DNA of 7,256 nt from an uncultured Micrococcus sp. (lineage in GTDB: Bacteria > Actinomycetota > Actinomycetes > Actinomycetales > Micrococcaceae): assembly GCA_946222435.1 (NCBI GenBank), contig CAMIOJ010000107.1:1-7256 (forward strand), read 5' to 3'. Made by a program: the position numbers and the translations under genes. The notes beneath the pieces were generated by a model, which was given only the letters and a program-made list of their open reading frames with translations, did no database searches and had not been told where the DNA came from. Below are positions 1-5,718 of this stretch, in pieces (position 1 is the first letter of the stretch; each line of letters opens with the position of its first letter).

Positions 1-1615
1 GCCGGACACCGTGCACGGCCCCTCCCGCCGGGACGCCGGCGCCGAGGAGTTCGCCTGGACGGACGCGGACTGGACCGGACCGGCCGGCGTGGAGCACGAC
101 CCGGCCGCGCCCCAGGGCGGCGGCCTGCGCGGCGCCGTCCTCTACGAGCTGCACCCGGGCACCTTCACGGCCGCCGGGACCCTGGACGCCGCGATCGACC
201 ACCTGGACGAGCTCGCCGAGCTCGGGATCACCCATGTGGAGCTGCTGCCCGTCAACAGCTTCGGCGGCGCACGGAACTGGGGCTACGACGGCGTCGGCTG
301 GTACGCCGTGGACGAGTCCTACGGCGGCCCGGACGCCTACCGCCGCTTCGTGGACGCCGCCCATGCGAAGGGCCTGGCCGTGGTGCAGGACGTGGTCTAC
401 AACCACCTCGGCCCCTCCGGGAACTACCTCGGCGTCTACGGCCCCTACCTCTCCGCGGGCACCGGCTGGGGAGACGGCCCCAACCTGGACGGCCCGGACT
501 CGGACGAGGTGCGCCGGTACATCCTGGACAACGTCCGCCTCTGGCTGCAGGACATGCATGTGGACGGACTCCGCCTGGACGCCGTCCACGCCCTGCGGGA
601 CTCCCGCGCCGTGCACCTGCTCGAGGAGATGGCCGCGCTGGCGGACGAGCTGTCCGCGCAGCAGGGCCGGCCGCTGCCGCTCATGGCCGAGTCGGACCTG
701 AACGACGCCGCCTTCGTCACCCCGCGGAGCCGCGGCGGTCTCGGCCTGGCCGCCCAGTGGAACGACGACGTCCACCATGCGATCCACGTGGCCACCACGG
801 GGGAGACCCACGGCTACTACGCCGACTTCGCCGCCCCCGGCGCCCTGGCCAAGACCGTGGAGGCCGGGTTCTTCCACGACGGCACCTTCTCCAGCTTCCG
901 CGGCCACGACCACGGCCGCCCCGTGCCCGAGGACCTCCCCAACCACGTGTTCGTCGCCTCGATCCAGAACCACGACCAGGTGGGCAACCGCGCCGCCGGC
1001 GACCGCACCGCGGCCGCCCTGTCCGAGGGCTCCCTGGCCGCCGCGGCCGCGCTGCTGCTCACCGGCCCGGCCACCCCCATGCTGTTCATGGGGGAGGAGT
1101 TCGCCGCGTCCGCGCCCTTCCCCTTCTTCACCGCCCACCACGAGCCCGAGCTCGCCGAGAGTGTCCGGCAGGGCCGCCGCCGCGAGTTCGCCGAGCACGG
1201 CTGGGACGAGTCCCTCGTGCCGGACCCGCAGGACCCGGCCACGCGCGACTCCGCCGTGCTGGACCGCGCCGAGGCCGCCGAAGGCCGCGGCGCCCGCCTC
1301 CGGGGCACGTATCGGGAGCTCATCCGGCTGCGCCGGACGTTGCCGCACCTGACCGACCCGCGCCGGGATGCCACCTCCGTGCAGACCGCCGCGGACGAAC
1401 GCTGGGTGCGCTGGGACCGCCGGGTGTCCACCGGAGGCGACGGGTCCGTCGTCGTGCTCCTGGCGGCGCTGGGGGAGGAGCCGATGCCGCTGCCGGCGGA
1501 TCTGGCCGGCGCCCCGATGCTCGCCGGCCATGACGACGACGGCCCGCTCGCCGCGGTGCCCGACGTCCTCTCCGCCCCGGGGTTCGTCCTGGTGCAGGCT
1601 GGCGCCGCCGACTGA
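1..1615 (+). CDS. treZ: Malto-oligosyltrehalose trehalohydrolase, 5' partial
   Basis: This cytoplasmic GH13 enzyme cleaves maltooligosyl trehalose, made by TreY, to release trehalose. The frame is open to the left edge (first whole codon at base 2, reading P-D-T before V-H-G-P-S-R). The GTG at 11 is therefore an internal Val and the N-terminal beta domain lies mostly upstream. Counting from that Val as 1, GH13 motifs occur in order: DVVYNH (127-132), GLRLDAVHA with nucleophile D190, AESDLND with acid/base E227, and NHDQVGNR with transition-state D322. The QWNDDVHH signature (249-256) and the following TGETHGYYADF separate TreZ from glycogen branching enzyme and GlgX. A C-terminal beta domain follows to the TGA at 1613-1615. 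No frameshift or missing catalytic residue is seen. treY and glgX would be expected upstream, outside the window. The gene converges on the DUF4032 gene with a 15-base gap. Confidence 0.95.
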   Translation, partial: PDTVHGPSRRDAGAEEFAWTDADWTGPAGVEHDPAAPQGGGLRGAVLYELHPGTFTAAGTLDAAIDHLDELAELGITHVELLPVNSFGGARNWGYDGVGWYAVDESYGGPDAYRRFVDAAHAKGLAVVQDVVYNHLGPSGNYLGVYGPYLSAGTGWGDGPNLDGPDSDEVRRYILDNVRLWLQDMHVDGLRLDAVHALRDSRAVHLLEEMAALADELSAQQGRPLPLMAESDLNDAAFVTPRSRGGLGLAAQWNDDVHHAIHVATTGETHGYYADFAAPGALAKTVEAGFFHDGTFSSFRGHDHGRPVPEDLPNHVFVASIQNHDQVGNRAAGDRTAAALSEGSLAAAAALLLTGPATPMLFMGEEFAASAPFPFFTAHHEPELAESVRQGRRREFAEHGWDESLVPDPQDPATRDSAVLDRAEAAEGRGARLRGTYRELIRLRRTLPHLTDPRRDATSVQTAADERWVRWDRRVSTGGDGSVVVLLAALGEEPMPLPADLAGAPMLAGHDDDGPLAAVPDVLSAPGFVLVQAGAAD

Positions 1616-1621
1616 CGGCGG
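1605..1621. terminator. Short GC hairpin over the treZ stop codon
   Basis: CCGCCG (1605-1610) and CGGCGG (1616-1621) form a six-pair all-GC stem. The five-base loop ACTGA contains the treZ stop codon. It lies in the only space between two convergent genes, so it could end transcription from either side, in the U-tract-free style of GC-rich actinobacteria. The stem is short and such palindromes are common at this base composition, so the role is uncertain. Confidence 0.3.
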
Positions 1622-1630
1622 GGCGGTGCG

Positions 1631-2920
1631 TCAGGCGTCGTCAGAGGCGAAGGGCGTGGGGATCGCCTTGAGCATGGTGGTGGTCGGGTGCAGGACCAGG
1701 GCGTCCTCGTCTCGGCGGGTGCGCAGGATCTGGGCGATGTAGTCCTCCACCGCCTCCCAGAACGTCACGTCCCGCTCCAGCCGCTCGGCCAGGTACCAGC
1801 GGTGCTCCAGCACCTGGTGCATGATCTCCGCCGGCTCCAGCTTCAGGCGCAGGTCCTGCGGGACCCGGCGGGACAGCGGCTCGAAGACCTCCACCAGCCA
1901 GCGGTGCGCCGCCTCGGACTCCGAGGCGCCGGGATAGACGGCCTGGCGGCGGGACTCGATGTCCTGCAGCAGCCGTCGGGCCTGGTTCTCCTGCACGTCC
2001 AGCCCGGTGAGCTGCATGAGCCGGCGGTGGTGGTGGCCCGGGTCCACCACCTTGGGCTGCAGGACCAGGCGGGCACCGTCGTCCACCGGGCGCAGGGCGT
2101 ACTCCTCCACGTCGAAGCCGAGCTCGTTGAGCCGGCGGATGCGCTCCTCCACCTTCCACGCCTCGTCCGGGGCGAACTCCGTGTGCGCCGTCAGCTCCTC
2201 CCACAGGCGCGTGTAGGCCTCGACGAGCATCTCGGAGGTCTCGAACGGGTCCACGTCCGCGTCCGCCATGTCCCCGGCGGCCAGGTCCATCAGCTCCCCG
2301 GCCACGTTGGTGCGGGCCACCTCCAGGTCATGGGCCCGCTGCCCGTCTGAGAGCCGCTCGCGCAGCTCTCCGGTCTCCGCGTCCACCAGGTAGGCGGCGA
2401 ACGCGCCGGCGTCCCGGCGGAACAGGACGTTGGACAGGGAGACGTCGCCCCAGAAGAAGCCCTCCAGGTGCAGCTGCACCATCAGCAGGGCCAGGGCGTC
2501 CATCAGCCGCACCAGGGTGGGGCGGCGCATGCGCTGGGAGAACACCGCACGGTACGGCAGGGAGAAGCGCAGGTGACGGGTCACCAGGACCGCCGGCAGG
2601 GGCTCGCCGTCCGCGTCCGTGCGGCCGGTGACCACGCCCACCGGCTCCACCGAGGGGACGTCCTTGCGCTCCAGGGCGCGCAGCAGGTGGTACTCCCGGA
2701 AGGCGAGCTCCTCGGTGGTCTCCTTCACCGCGACCGTGGCGTCGCCCAGGCGGGCGAAGCGCACCACGTGGCGGGAGATACCGCGGGGCAGGGCGGCCAG
2801 CACGGACTCCGGCCAGTCCGCCAGCGGGACGGACCACGGCAGGGTCAGCAGCTTCGCCGCCGGGCCGGAGGCGCGGCCGGGCGCGGTGATGGACAGGCCG
2901 GTTCCGGCGGTGCTGGCCAT
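1631..2920 (-). CDS. DUF4032 protein with Kdo/WaaP-type kinase-like domain
   Basis: A 429-residue soluble protein with no signal peptide or membrane segment. The N-terminal half has an apparently complete kinase fold: beta-3 lysine in VAVKE (K66), a possible helix-C glutamate (E76), a catalytic loop resembling that of Kdo/WaaP lipopolysaccharide kinases (H151 onward, D159 in WGDVSLSN, N164), and a DFG-like VDAETG (D180). The C-terminal part (about 225-390) fits DUF4032, rich in charged helices, with an H-H-H-R-R run at 296-300. The family is widespread in actinobacteria and of unknown function; these bacteria make no lipopolysaccharide, so the family name does not give the substrate. I chose the ATG at 2918-2920 because AAGGAG stands 7 bases upstream. 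The frame is open upstream to another ATG at 3007, but that extension is low-complexity and has no ribosome site. It is convergent with treZ and divergent from the dsbA-like gene. Confidence 0.87.
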   Translation of the reverse strand: MASTAGTGLSITAPGRASGPAAKLLTLPWSVPLADWPESVLAALPRGISRHVVRFARLGDATVAVKETTEELAFREYHLLRALERKDVPSVEPVGVVTGRTDADGEPLPAVLVTRHLRFSLPYRAVFSQRMRRPTLVRLMDALALLMVQLHLEGFFWGDVSLSNVLFRRDAGAFAAYLVDAETGELRERLSDGQRAHDLEVARTNVAGELMDLAAGDMADADVDPFETSEMLVEAYTRLWEELTAHTEFAPDEAWKVEERIRRLNELGFDVEEYALRPVDDGARLVLQPKVVDPGHHHRRLMQLTGLDVQENQARRLLQDIESRRQAVYPGASESEAAHRWLVEVFEPLSRRVPQDLRLKLEPAEIMHQVLEHRWYLAERLERDVTFWEAVEDYIAQILRTRRDEDALVLHPTTTMLKAIPTPFASDDA

Positions 2921-2927
2921 GGTGATG

Positions 2928-2933
2928 CTCCTT
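2928..2933 (-). promoter_or_regulatory. Ribosome binding site of the DUF4032 gene
   Basis: AAGGAG on the minus strand, 7 bases before the ATG at 2920. It decides the start in favour of the 429-residue form over the longer open frame. Confidence 0.8.
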
Positions 2934-2936
2934 GCT

Positions 2937-3116
2937 GCGGCGGACGGGGGACCGGGGCGGGGCGTGACGCGCGCGGACCCGGACACCGATCCTCCCAGAC
3001 GTGGCAAGTATGCTCACTGTCCAGACCACCCTGCTGACGGCCGATGCCGTCCTGTGCACCGCCGTGTGCCCGGGCCCGGAGGCCGGCGGGGACGCAGCAG
3101 AGTACACCCGTCCCTC
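2937..3116. promoter_or_regulatory. Divergent spacer, candidate promoter region
   Basis: The non-coding stretch between the DUF4032 gene and the dsbA-like gene must hold promoters for both. Its least GC-rich point is around 3005-3020. There TATGCT (3009-3014, plus, TAnnnT type) and CATACT (3012-3007, minus) overlap and could be -10 boxes facing opposite ways. I found no convincing -35 box for either, and no clear palindromic operator. The promoter positions are therefore only suggested. Confidence 0.25.
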
Positions 3117-3123
3117 AAGGAGG
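3117..3123 (+). promoter_or_regulatory. Ribosome binding site of the dsbA-like gene
   Basis: AAGGAGG followed by a short 4-base spacer to the GTG at 3128. This near-perfect anti-16S match selects the GTG over the in-frame ATG at 3044. Confidence 0.8.
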
Positions 3124-3127
3124 ACCC

Positions 3128-4015
3128 GTGGCCACGAACAACTCCCGGAAGACGAAGGCCGAGCGCGTGGCCGACTCCCGCGCCCGCGCCCGTCAGATGC
3201 AGGAGCAGCAGCGCCGCAAGGAGCGCCGCAACCGCCGTCTCGCCATCTGGGGCACGATCGGTGCGATCGTGCTCGTGGTGGCCCTCGTGATCGCCTTCGT
3301 GCTCACCCGCGGCTCTCAGGACGTCCCGGACCAGGGCCAGGCGGCCTCCGCCGCGAACCAGCAGGGCGGTGTGACCCTGACCGGCCCCACCGAGCTCGGG
3401 GAGCCGGCCGAGAAGCTCGGCGACGAGGTGGACGCCTCCGCCGTCCAGGTCCCGGAGGAGCCCGCGCAGGAGCAGCCGGAGTCCATCCCGGGCGCCGAGG
3501 AGCCCGCCGACGGCGAGCCGGCCCAGATCGTGGTCTACGGGGACTTCAACTGCTCGCACTGCTACGAGTTCGAGCAGTCCAACGCGGACTACCTGGAGGG
3601 TCTGCTGGACGAGGGCAAGGCCACCGTCGAGTACCGCATGGTCGGCTTCCTGGACAACCCGGGCAGCGGCAACTACTCCTCCCGTGCCGCCGCCGCGTCC
3701 TACTGCGTGGCCGACGAGGCCCCTGAGGCCTACGACCGTTTCGTGACCGACGTGTTCGCCACCTTCGCCGAGAAGCAGGGTCAGGGCCTGTCCGACGAGG
3801 AGCTCGTCTCCACCGCTTCGGACGCCGGTGCGGACATCTCCTCCTGCGTGGAGGACAAGACCTACCGCCCGATGGTGAAGTACACGACCGCCAAGGCCCA
3901 GGAGGCCGGCGTGCGCGGCACCCCGACCGTCTTCGTCAACGGCAAGAACTGGGCCGTGGACGGCAAGGACCAGTCCTTCCAGGAGTTCACCGACGCCCAG
4001 ATCGAGGGCAAGTGA
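3128..4015 (+). CDS. Membrane-anchored DsbA-family thiol-disulfide oxidoreductase
   Basis: A 295-residue protein of the actinobacterial DsbA-like group (Thioredoxin_4 type). Layout: a strongly basic, Gln/Arg-rich cytoplasmic tail (1-37), one hydrophobic helix (about 38-60) that acts as a signal anchor, a Pro/Glu-rich extracytoplasmic linker (about 61-130), then a thioredoxin-fold domain. The active site is C142-S-H-C145 in the context YGDFNCSHCYEFE, and the matching cis-proline loop is GTPTVFVNG (P266). Two more cysteines, C193 and C240, lie in the helical part between these motifs and may form a second disulfide. It probably oxidises or isomerises disulfides in exported proteins outside the membrane. 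Exact partners cannot be read from sequence, and no VKOR/DsbB-type partner is in the window. The GTG start is set by AAGGAGG; the open frame upstream to 3044 has no such support. Confidence 0.9.
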   Translation: MATNNSRKTKAERVADSRARARQMQEQQRRKERRNRRLAIWGTIGAIVLVVALVIAFVLTRGSQDVPDQGQAASAANQQGGVTLTGPTELGEPAEKLGDEVDASAVQVPEEPAQEQPESIPGAEEPADGEPAQIVVYGDFNCSHCYEFEQSNADYLEGLLDEGKATVEYRMVGFLDNPGSGNYSSRAAAASYCVADEAPEAYDRFVTDVFATFAEKQGQGLSDEELVSTASDAGADISSCVEDKTYRPMVKYTTAKAQEAGVRGTPTVFVNGKNWAVDGKDQSFQEFTDAQIEGK

Positions 4016-4020
4016 TCTCC

Positions 4021-4074
4021 GCCGGGGCGCGCTGGCCGCGGGTGCGCAGGACAGGCCGTCCTGAGCGCCCCGGC
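4021..4074 (+). terminator. Two-part hairpin after the dsbA-like gene
   Basis: The outer arms GCCGGGGCGC (4021-4030) and GCGCCCCGGC (4065-4074) are perfectly complementary over 10 bases. Inside them a second small hairpin, CAGGAC (4047-4052) with GTCCTG (4058-4063), closes a five-base loop. It begins 5 bases after the stop codon of the dsbA-like gene. No T-run follows, as is common for actinobacterial terminators, so termination is inferred from position and stability. Confidence 0.55.
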
Positions 4075-4092
4075 GACGGCGGTCGCACCCGG

Positions 4093-4098
4093 TACGCT
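4093..4098 (+). promoter_or_regulatory. Candidate -10 box for tRNA-Thr
   Basis: TACGCT fits the TAnnnT pattern of actinobacterial -10 boxes and lies 36 bases before the mature tRNA end. No good TTGACA-like box is visible 16-18 bases upstream, where the sequence is occupied by the preceding hairpin. If it is used, transcription would start near 4105 and give a leader of about 30 bases. Confidence 0.4.
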
Positions 4099-4100
4099 GA

Positions 4101-4131
4101 GTGGACCCGCCGACGCGTTCGGCGGGTCCGC
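4101..4131 (+). other. Perfect hairpin abutting the tRNA 5' end
   Basis: GGACCCGCCGA (4103-4113) pairs perfectly with TCGGCGGGTCC (4119-4129) around a CGCGT loop. One G-U and one G-C pair (4102/4130 and 4101/4131) extend it to 13 pairs. It lies between the -10-like box and the tRNA, ending 3 bases before the tRNA. It could be a second terminator for read-through from the dsbA-like gene, or a structured pre-tRNA leader. Confidence 0.6.
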
Positions 4132-4134
4132 TGC

Positions 4135-4208
4135 GCCTCCTTAGCTCAGCTGGCCAGAGCATCTGTCTTGTAAACAGAGGGTCACCGGTTCGAATCCGGT
4201 AGGGGGCT
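4135..4208 (+). tRNA. tRNA-Thr (anticodon TGT)
   Basis: A complete 74-base cloverleaf. The acceptor stem GCCTCCT (4135-4141) pairs with AGGGGGC (4201-4207) with one T-G wobble. The D stem is GCTC/GAGC around a nine-base loop. The anticodon stem TCTGT/ACAGA holds loop CTTGTAA with anticodon TGT at 4169-4171, reading ACA (Thr). The variable loop is GGGTC. The T stem ACCGG/CCGGT holds TTCGAAT. The discriminator is T4208. The 3' CCA is not encoded (CGC follows), so it must be added by the nucleotidyltransferase. Confidence 0.97.
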
Positions 4209-4216
4209 CGCACAGG

Positions 4217-4254
4217 CGAAGGTCCCCCGGAACCGAGGTTCCGGGGGACCTTCG
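4217..4254. terminator. 18-pair perfect hairpin terminator, probably bidirectional
   Basis: The left arm (4217-4234, CGAAGGTCCCCCGGAACC) and the right arm (4237-4254) are perfect complements over 18 bases with only GA between them; in practice the C-G next to it may open to a CGAG loop. It starts 8 bases after the tRNA and lies 74 bases past the stop of the minus-strand acyl-CoA dehydrogenase gene, so it can end both transcripts. There is no real U-tract on either strand (TCGTG on plus, CCTGT on minus). Confidence 0.85.
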
Positions 4255-4328
4255 TCGTGTGGCCGCCGGTGAGGCGGACGGCTCGGGCGCGGTGCCGTCG
4301 TCGGGAGGCGCCAGGCCCCGAGGGGGAC

Positions 4329-5501
4329 TCAGCGGAAGGCGGAGACGCCGGTGAGGGCGCGGGCCACGATCAGCGAGTTGATGGCGTAGGTGCCCTCGTA
4401 GGAGTAGATGGCCTCGATGTCGTTCATGACCTTCGTCATCTCGTAGTCGGCGACGATGCCATTGCCGCCCAGGGCGTCGCGGCCCAGCGCGGCCGAGGAG
4501 CGGGCCAGGCGGGTGGAGGTCGACTTCGCGGCGGCCGCGTGCATCATCACCAGGTCCCCGGCCTCGCCGAGGCGCGCGATCTGGCGCATCATGCCGGCCG
4601 AGGCCATGAGGTTGCCGGCGATCTCCGCGATGTGCTGCTGGATGATCTGGAAGCCGGCCAGCGGCTTGCCGAACTGCTCTCGCTCCAGGGCGTAGGAGCG
4701 GAGGATGTCGAACACGGCCTGTTGGGCGCCGACGCCCTGCCAGCCCACCCAGGCGCGGGAGGCCAGGAGCAGGTCGTTGGCCTGGGCGAAGGTGGTGGCG
4801 CCCGGCAGCAGGGCGTCCTCGCCCACCTTCACGTCGTCGAACACGATGTCCGCGTTCTGCATGATCTTCAGGCCGGTCTTGTGCTCGATCTTGGTGGCTC
4901 TGTAGCCCGGGTTGTCCGTGGGCACGAGGAAGCACTTGATCTGCCCGTCCGCGGTGTCCCGCGCCCAGACCAGGGCGATCTGGCCCAGGGTGCCGGCGCC
5001 GATCCAGCGCTTGGCGCCGCGGATGGTCCAGCCGTCCTCGGTGCGCTCGGCGGTGGTGGCCAGGCCGCCGGCGATGTCCGAGCCGTGCTCCGGCTCGGTG
5101 AGGCAGAACGCGCCGATGGCCTCCAGGGCCTCGAGCTTCGGCAGCCACTCGGACTTCTGCTCCTCCGAGCCGAGGTGCGCGATGGTGCCCACGATCAGCT
5201 CGTTGTGGATGCCCACGAGCGCGGACAGGGACAGGTCCACGCGGGCGATCGCTGCGTGCGCAAGACCCTGGAAGAGCGCGGAGGAGCCGTCCGTGAAGAT
5301 CTTTCCCAGCCCCAGGGCGCCGAGGCCCGGGAGCAGGTCCGGGACGAACTCGTCACGGGTCCACGGCTCGATCACGGCCGGGCGCACCACGGTCTGCAGG
5401 TGCTCCTCGATCTGTTCCAGGCGGGTGCGCTCCTCGGCGGAGAGCTCGGCGCGCAGGTCGAGCAGGTCGGGGGTGGGCAGGTCGGCGGCGGTCTGGGACA
5501 T
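4329..5501 (-). CDS. Acyl-CoA dehydrogenase, glutaryl-CoA dehydrogenase-like
   Basis: A full-length (390 residues) FAD-dependent acyl-CoA dehydrogenase that should make an alpha-beta double bond in an acyl-CoA and pass electrons to ETF. The sequence shows the FAD/substrate signature FCLTEPEHGSD (132-142), REQFGKP (274-280), DALGGNGI (342-349) and the C-terminal YSYEGTYAIN with catalytic base E369, placed as in glutaryl-CoA and isovaleryl/short-branched families. The YEGT context and the ending ARALTG resemble glutaryl-CoA dehydrogenase most. However, the stretch equivalent to human ERVDSGYR, whose Glu87 and Arg94 hold the glutaryl carboxylate, reads ARVDLSLS (86-93), so glutaryl-CoA is a doubtful substrate. 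The start ATG at 5499-5501 has AAGGAG 6 bases upstream. It is divergent from the acyl-CoA ligase gene, with which it may share control and substrate. Confidence 0.92.
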   Translation of the reverse strand: MSQTAADLPTPDLLDLRAELSAEERTRLEQIEEHLQTVVRPAVIEPWTRDEFVPDLLPGLGALGLGKIFTDGSSALFQGLAHAAIARVDLSLSALVGIHNELIVGTIAHLGSEEQKSEWLPKLEALEAIGAFCLTEPEHGSDIAGGLATTAERTEDGWTIRGAKRWIGAGTLGQIALVWARDTADGQIKCFLVPTDNPGYRATKIEHKTGLKIMQNADIVFDDVKVGEDALLPGATTFAQANDLLLASRAWVGWQGVGAQQAVFDILRSYALEREQFGKPLAGFQIIQQHIAEIAGNLMASAGMMRQIARLGEAGDLVMMHAAAAKSTSTRLARSSAALGRDALGGNGIVADYEMTKVMNDIEAIYSYEGTYAINSLIVARALTGVSAFR

Positions 5502-5507
5502 CGTCCT

Positions 5508-5513
5508 CTCCTT
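5508..5513 (-). promoter_or_regulatory. Ribosome binding site of the acyl-CoA dehydrogenase gene
   Basis: AAGGAG on the minus strand with a 6-base spacer to the ATG at 5501; it supports the start chosen. Confidence 0.8.
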
Positions 5514-5612
5514 CGGTGTGCGAGGGCACCGCGCGGGCGCGGTGCGGGTTCTTCCTCAGGGTGCTGCGGGTCACGCTGCTGCGGGGTCCGGGCCCCCTCC
5601 CGGTGAATCGCC

Positions 5613-5628
5613 GTTCACTGAGTGGAAC
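5613..5628. promoter_or_regulatory. Imperfect palindrome, possible operator
   Basis: GTTCACTGAGTGGAAC begins with GTTC and ends with its complement GAAC, and its centre CACTGAGTG (5616-5624) is itself a 9-base palindrome. The two symmetries are half a base out of register, so one base breaks the full dyad. It lies 112 bases before the dehydrogenase start and 91 before the ligase start. The form would suit a dimeric repressor (TetR or IclR type), but the regulator is unknown. Confidence 0.35.
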
Positions 5629-5636
5629 AGTCTTCC

Positions 5637-5654
5637 GCGTGACCTGGATCACGC
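5637..5654. promoter_or_regulatory. CRP/GlxR-type operator candidate
   Basis: GCGTGA-CCTGGA-TCACGC is a perfect six-base dyad with a six-base centre. It contains the GTGA-N6-TCAC core of cAMP-receptor proteins (E. coli CRP, Corynebacterium GlxR, mycobacterial Crp; consensus TGTGA-N6-TCACA), with C and G in place of the outer T and A. It lies 65 bases before the ligase start and 136 before the dehydrogenase start, so it could affect both. A TAnnnT box, TATGGT (5656-5661), stands just downstream on plus; if that is the -10, the site would overlap the promoter and repress. On minus, TACAAT (5697-5692) is another -10-like match without a -35. Confidence 0.55.
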
Positions 5655-5704
5655 CTATGGTGGGGACGACTGAAAGCCCGATGTTCCGATCATTGTACGT
5701 CCAC

Positions 5705-5711
5705 AGAGAGG
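5705..5711 (+). promoter_or_regulatory. Ribosome binding site of the acyl-CoA ligase gene
   Basis: AGAGAGG, a weaker match than those of its neighbours, 7 bases before the ATG at 5719. Confidence 0.6.
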
Positions 5712-5718
5712 TTCCACG

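Noticed and set aside
11..13. GTG at 11 as the true start of treZ
   Set aside because: The frame continues to the left edge as P-D-T-V-H-G-P-S-R, which fits the middle of TreZ; a protein starting here would lack the N-terminal domain.
2921..3007. Upstream ATG extension of the DUF4032 protein by 29 residues
   Set aside because: No ribosome site near 3007, low-complexity sequence, and a clear AAGGAG before the ATG at 2920.
3044..3127. Upstream ATG extension of the dsbA-like protein by 28 residues
   Set aside because: No ribosome site before 3044; the extension would read through the strong AAGGAGG at 3117 and adds a Cys/Pro/Arg-rich stretch unlike the family.
3014..4213. Long minus-strand open frame (399 codons) across the dsbA-like gene and the tRNA
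   Set aside because: Its first residues (APYRIRTGDPLFTRQ) are the reverse translation of the tRNA-Thr, a well-known source of false proteins; the rest is the antisense of a clear gene and low in complexity.
4141..5148. Minus-strand frame of 335 codons ending in PPTGFEPVTLCLQD
   Set aside because: The ending is again tRNA sequence read as protein, and the body is an out-of-frame shadow of the acyl-CoA dehydrogenase, rich in Arg, Gly and Pro.
4257..5606. Plus-strand frame of 449 codons opposite the acyl-CoA dehydrogenase
   Set aside because: An antisense shadow with no family motifs and no ribosome site at its start; it also crosses the divergent control region.
5670..5698. CTGAAA (5670) and TTGTAC (5693) as a -35/-10 pair for the ligase gene
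   Set aside because: The spacing is right, but the -10 half matches the consensus at only two positions, so I would not annotate it.
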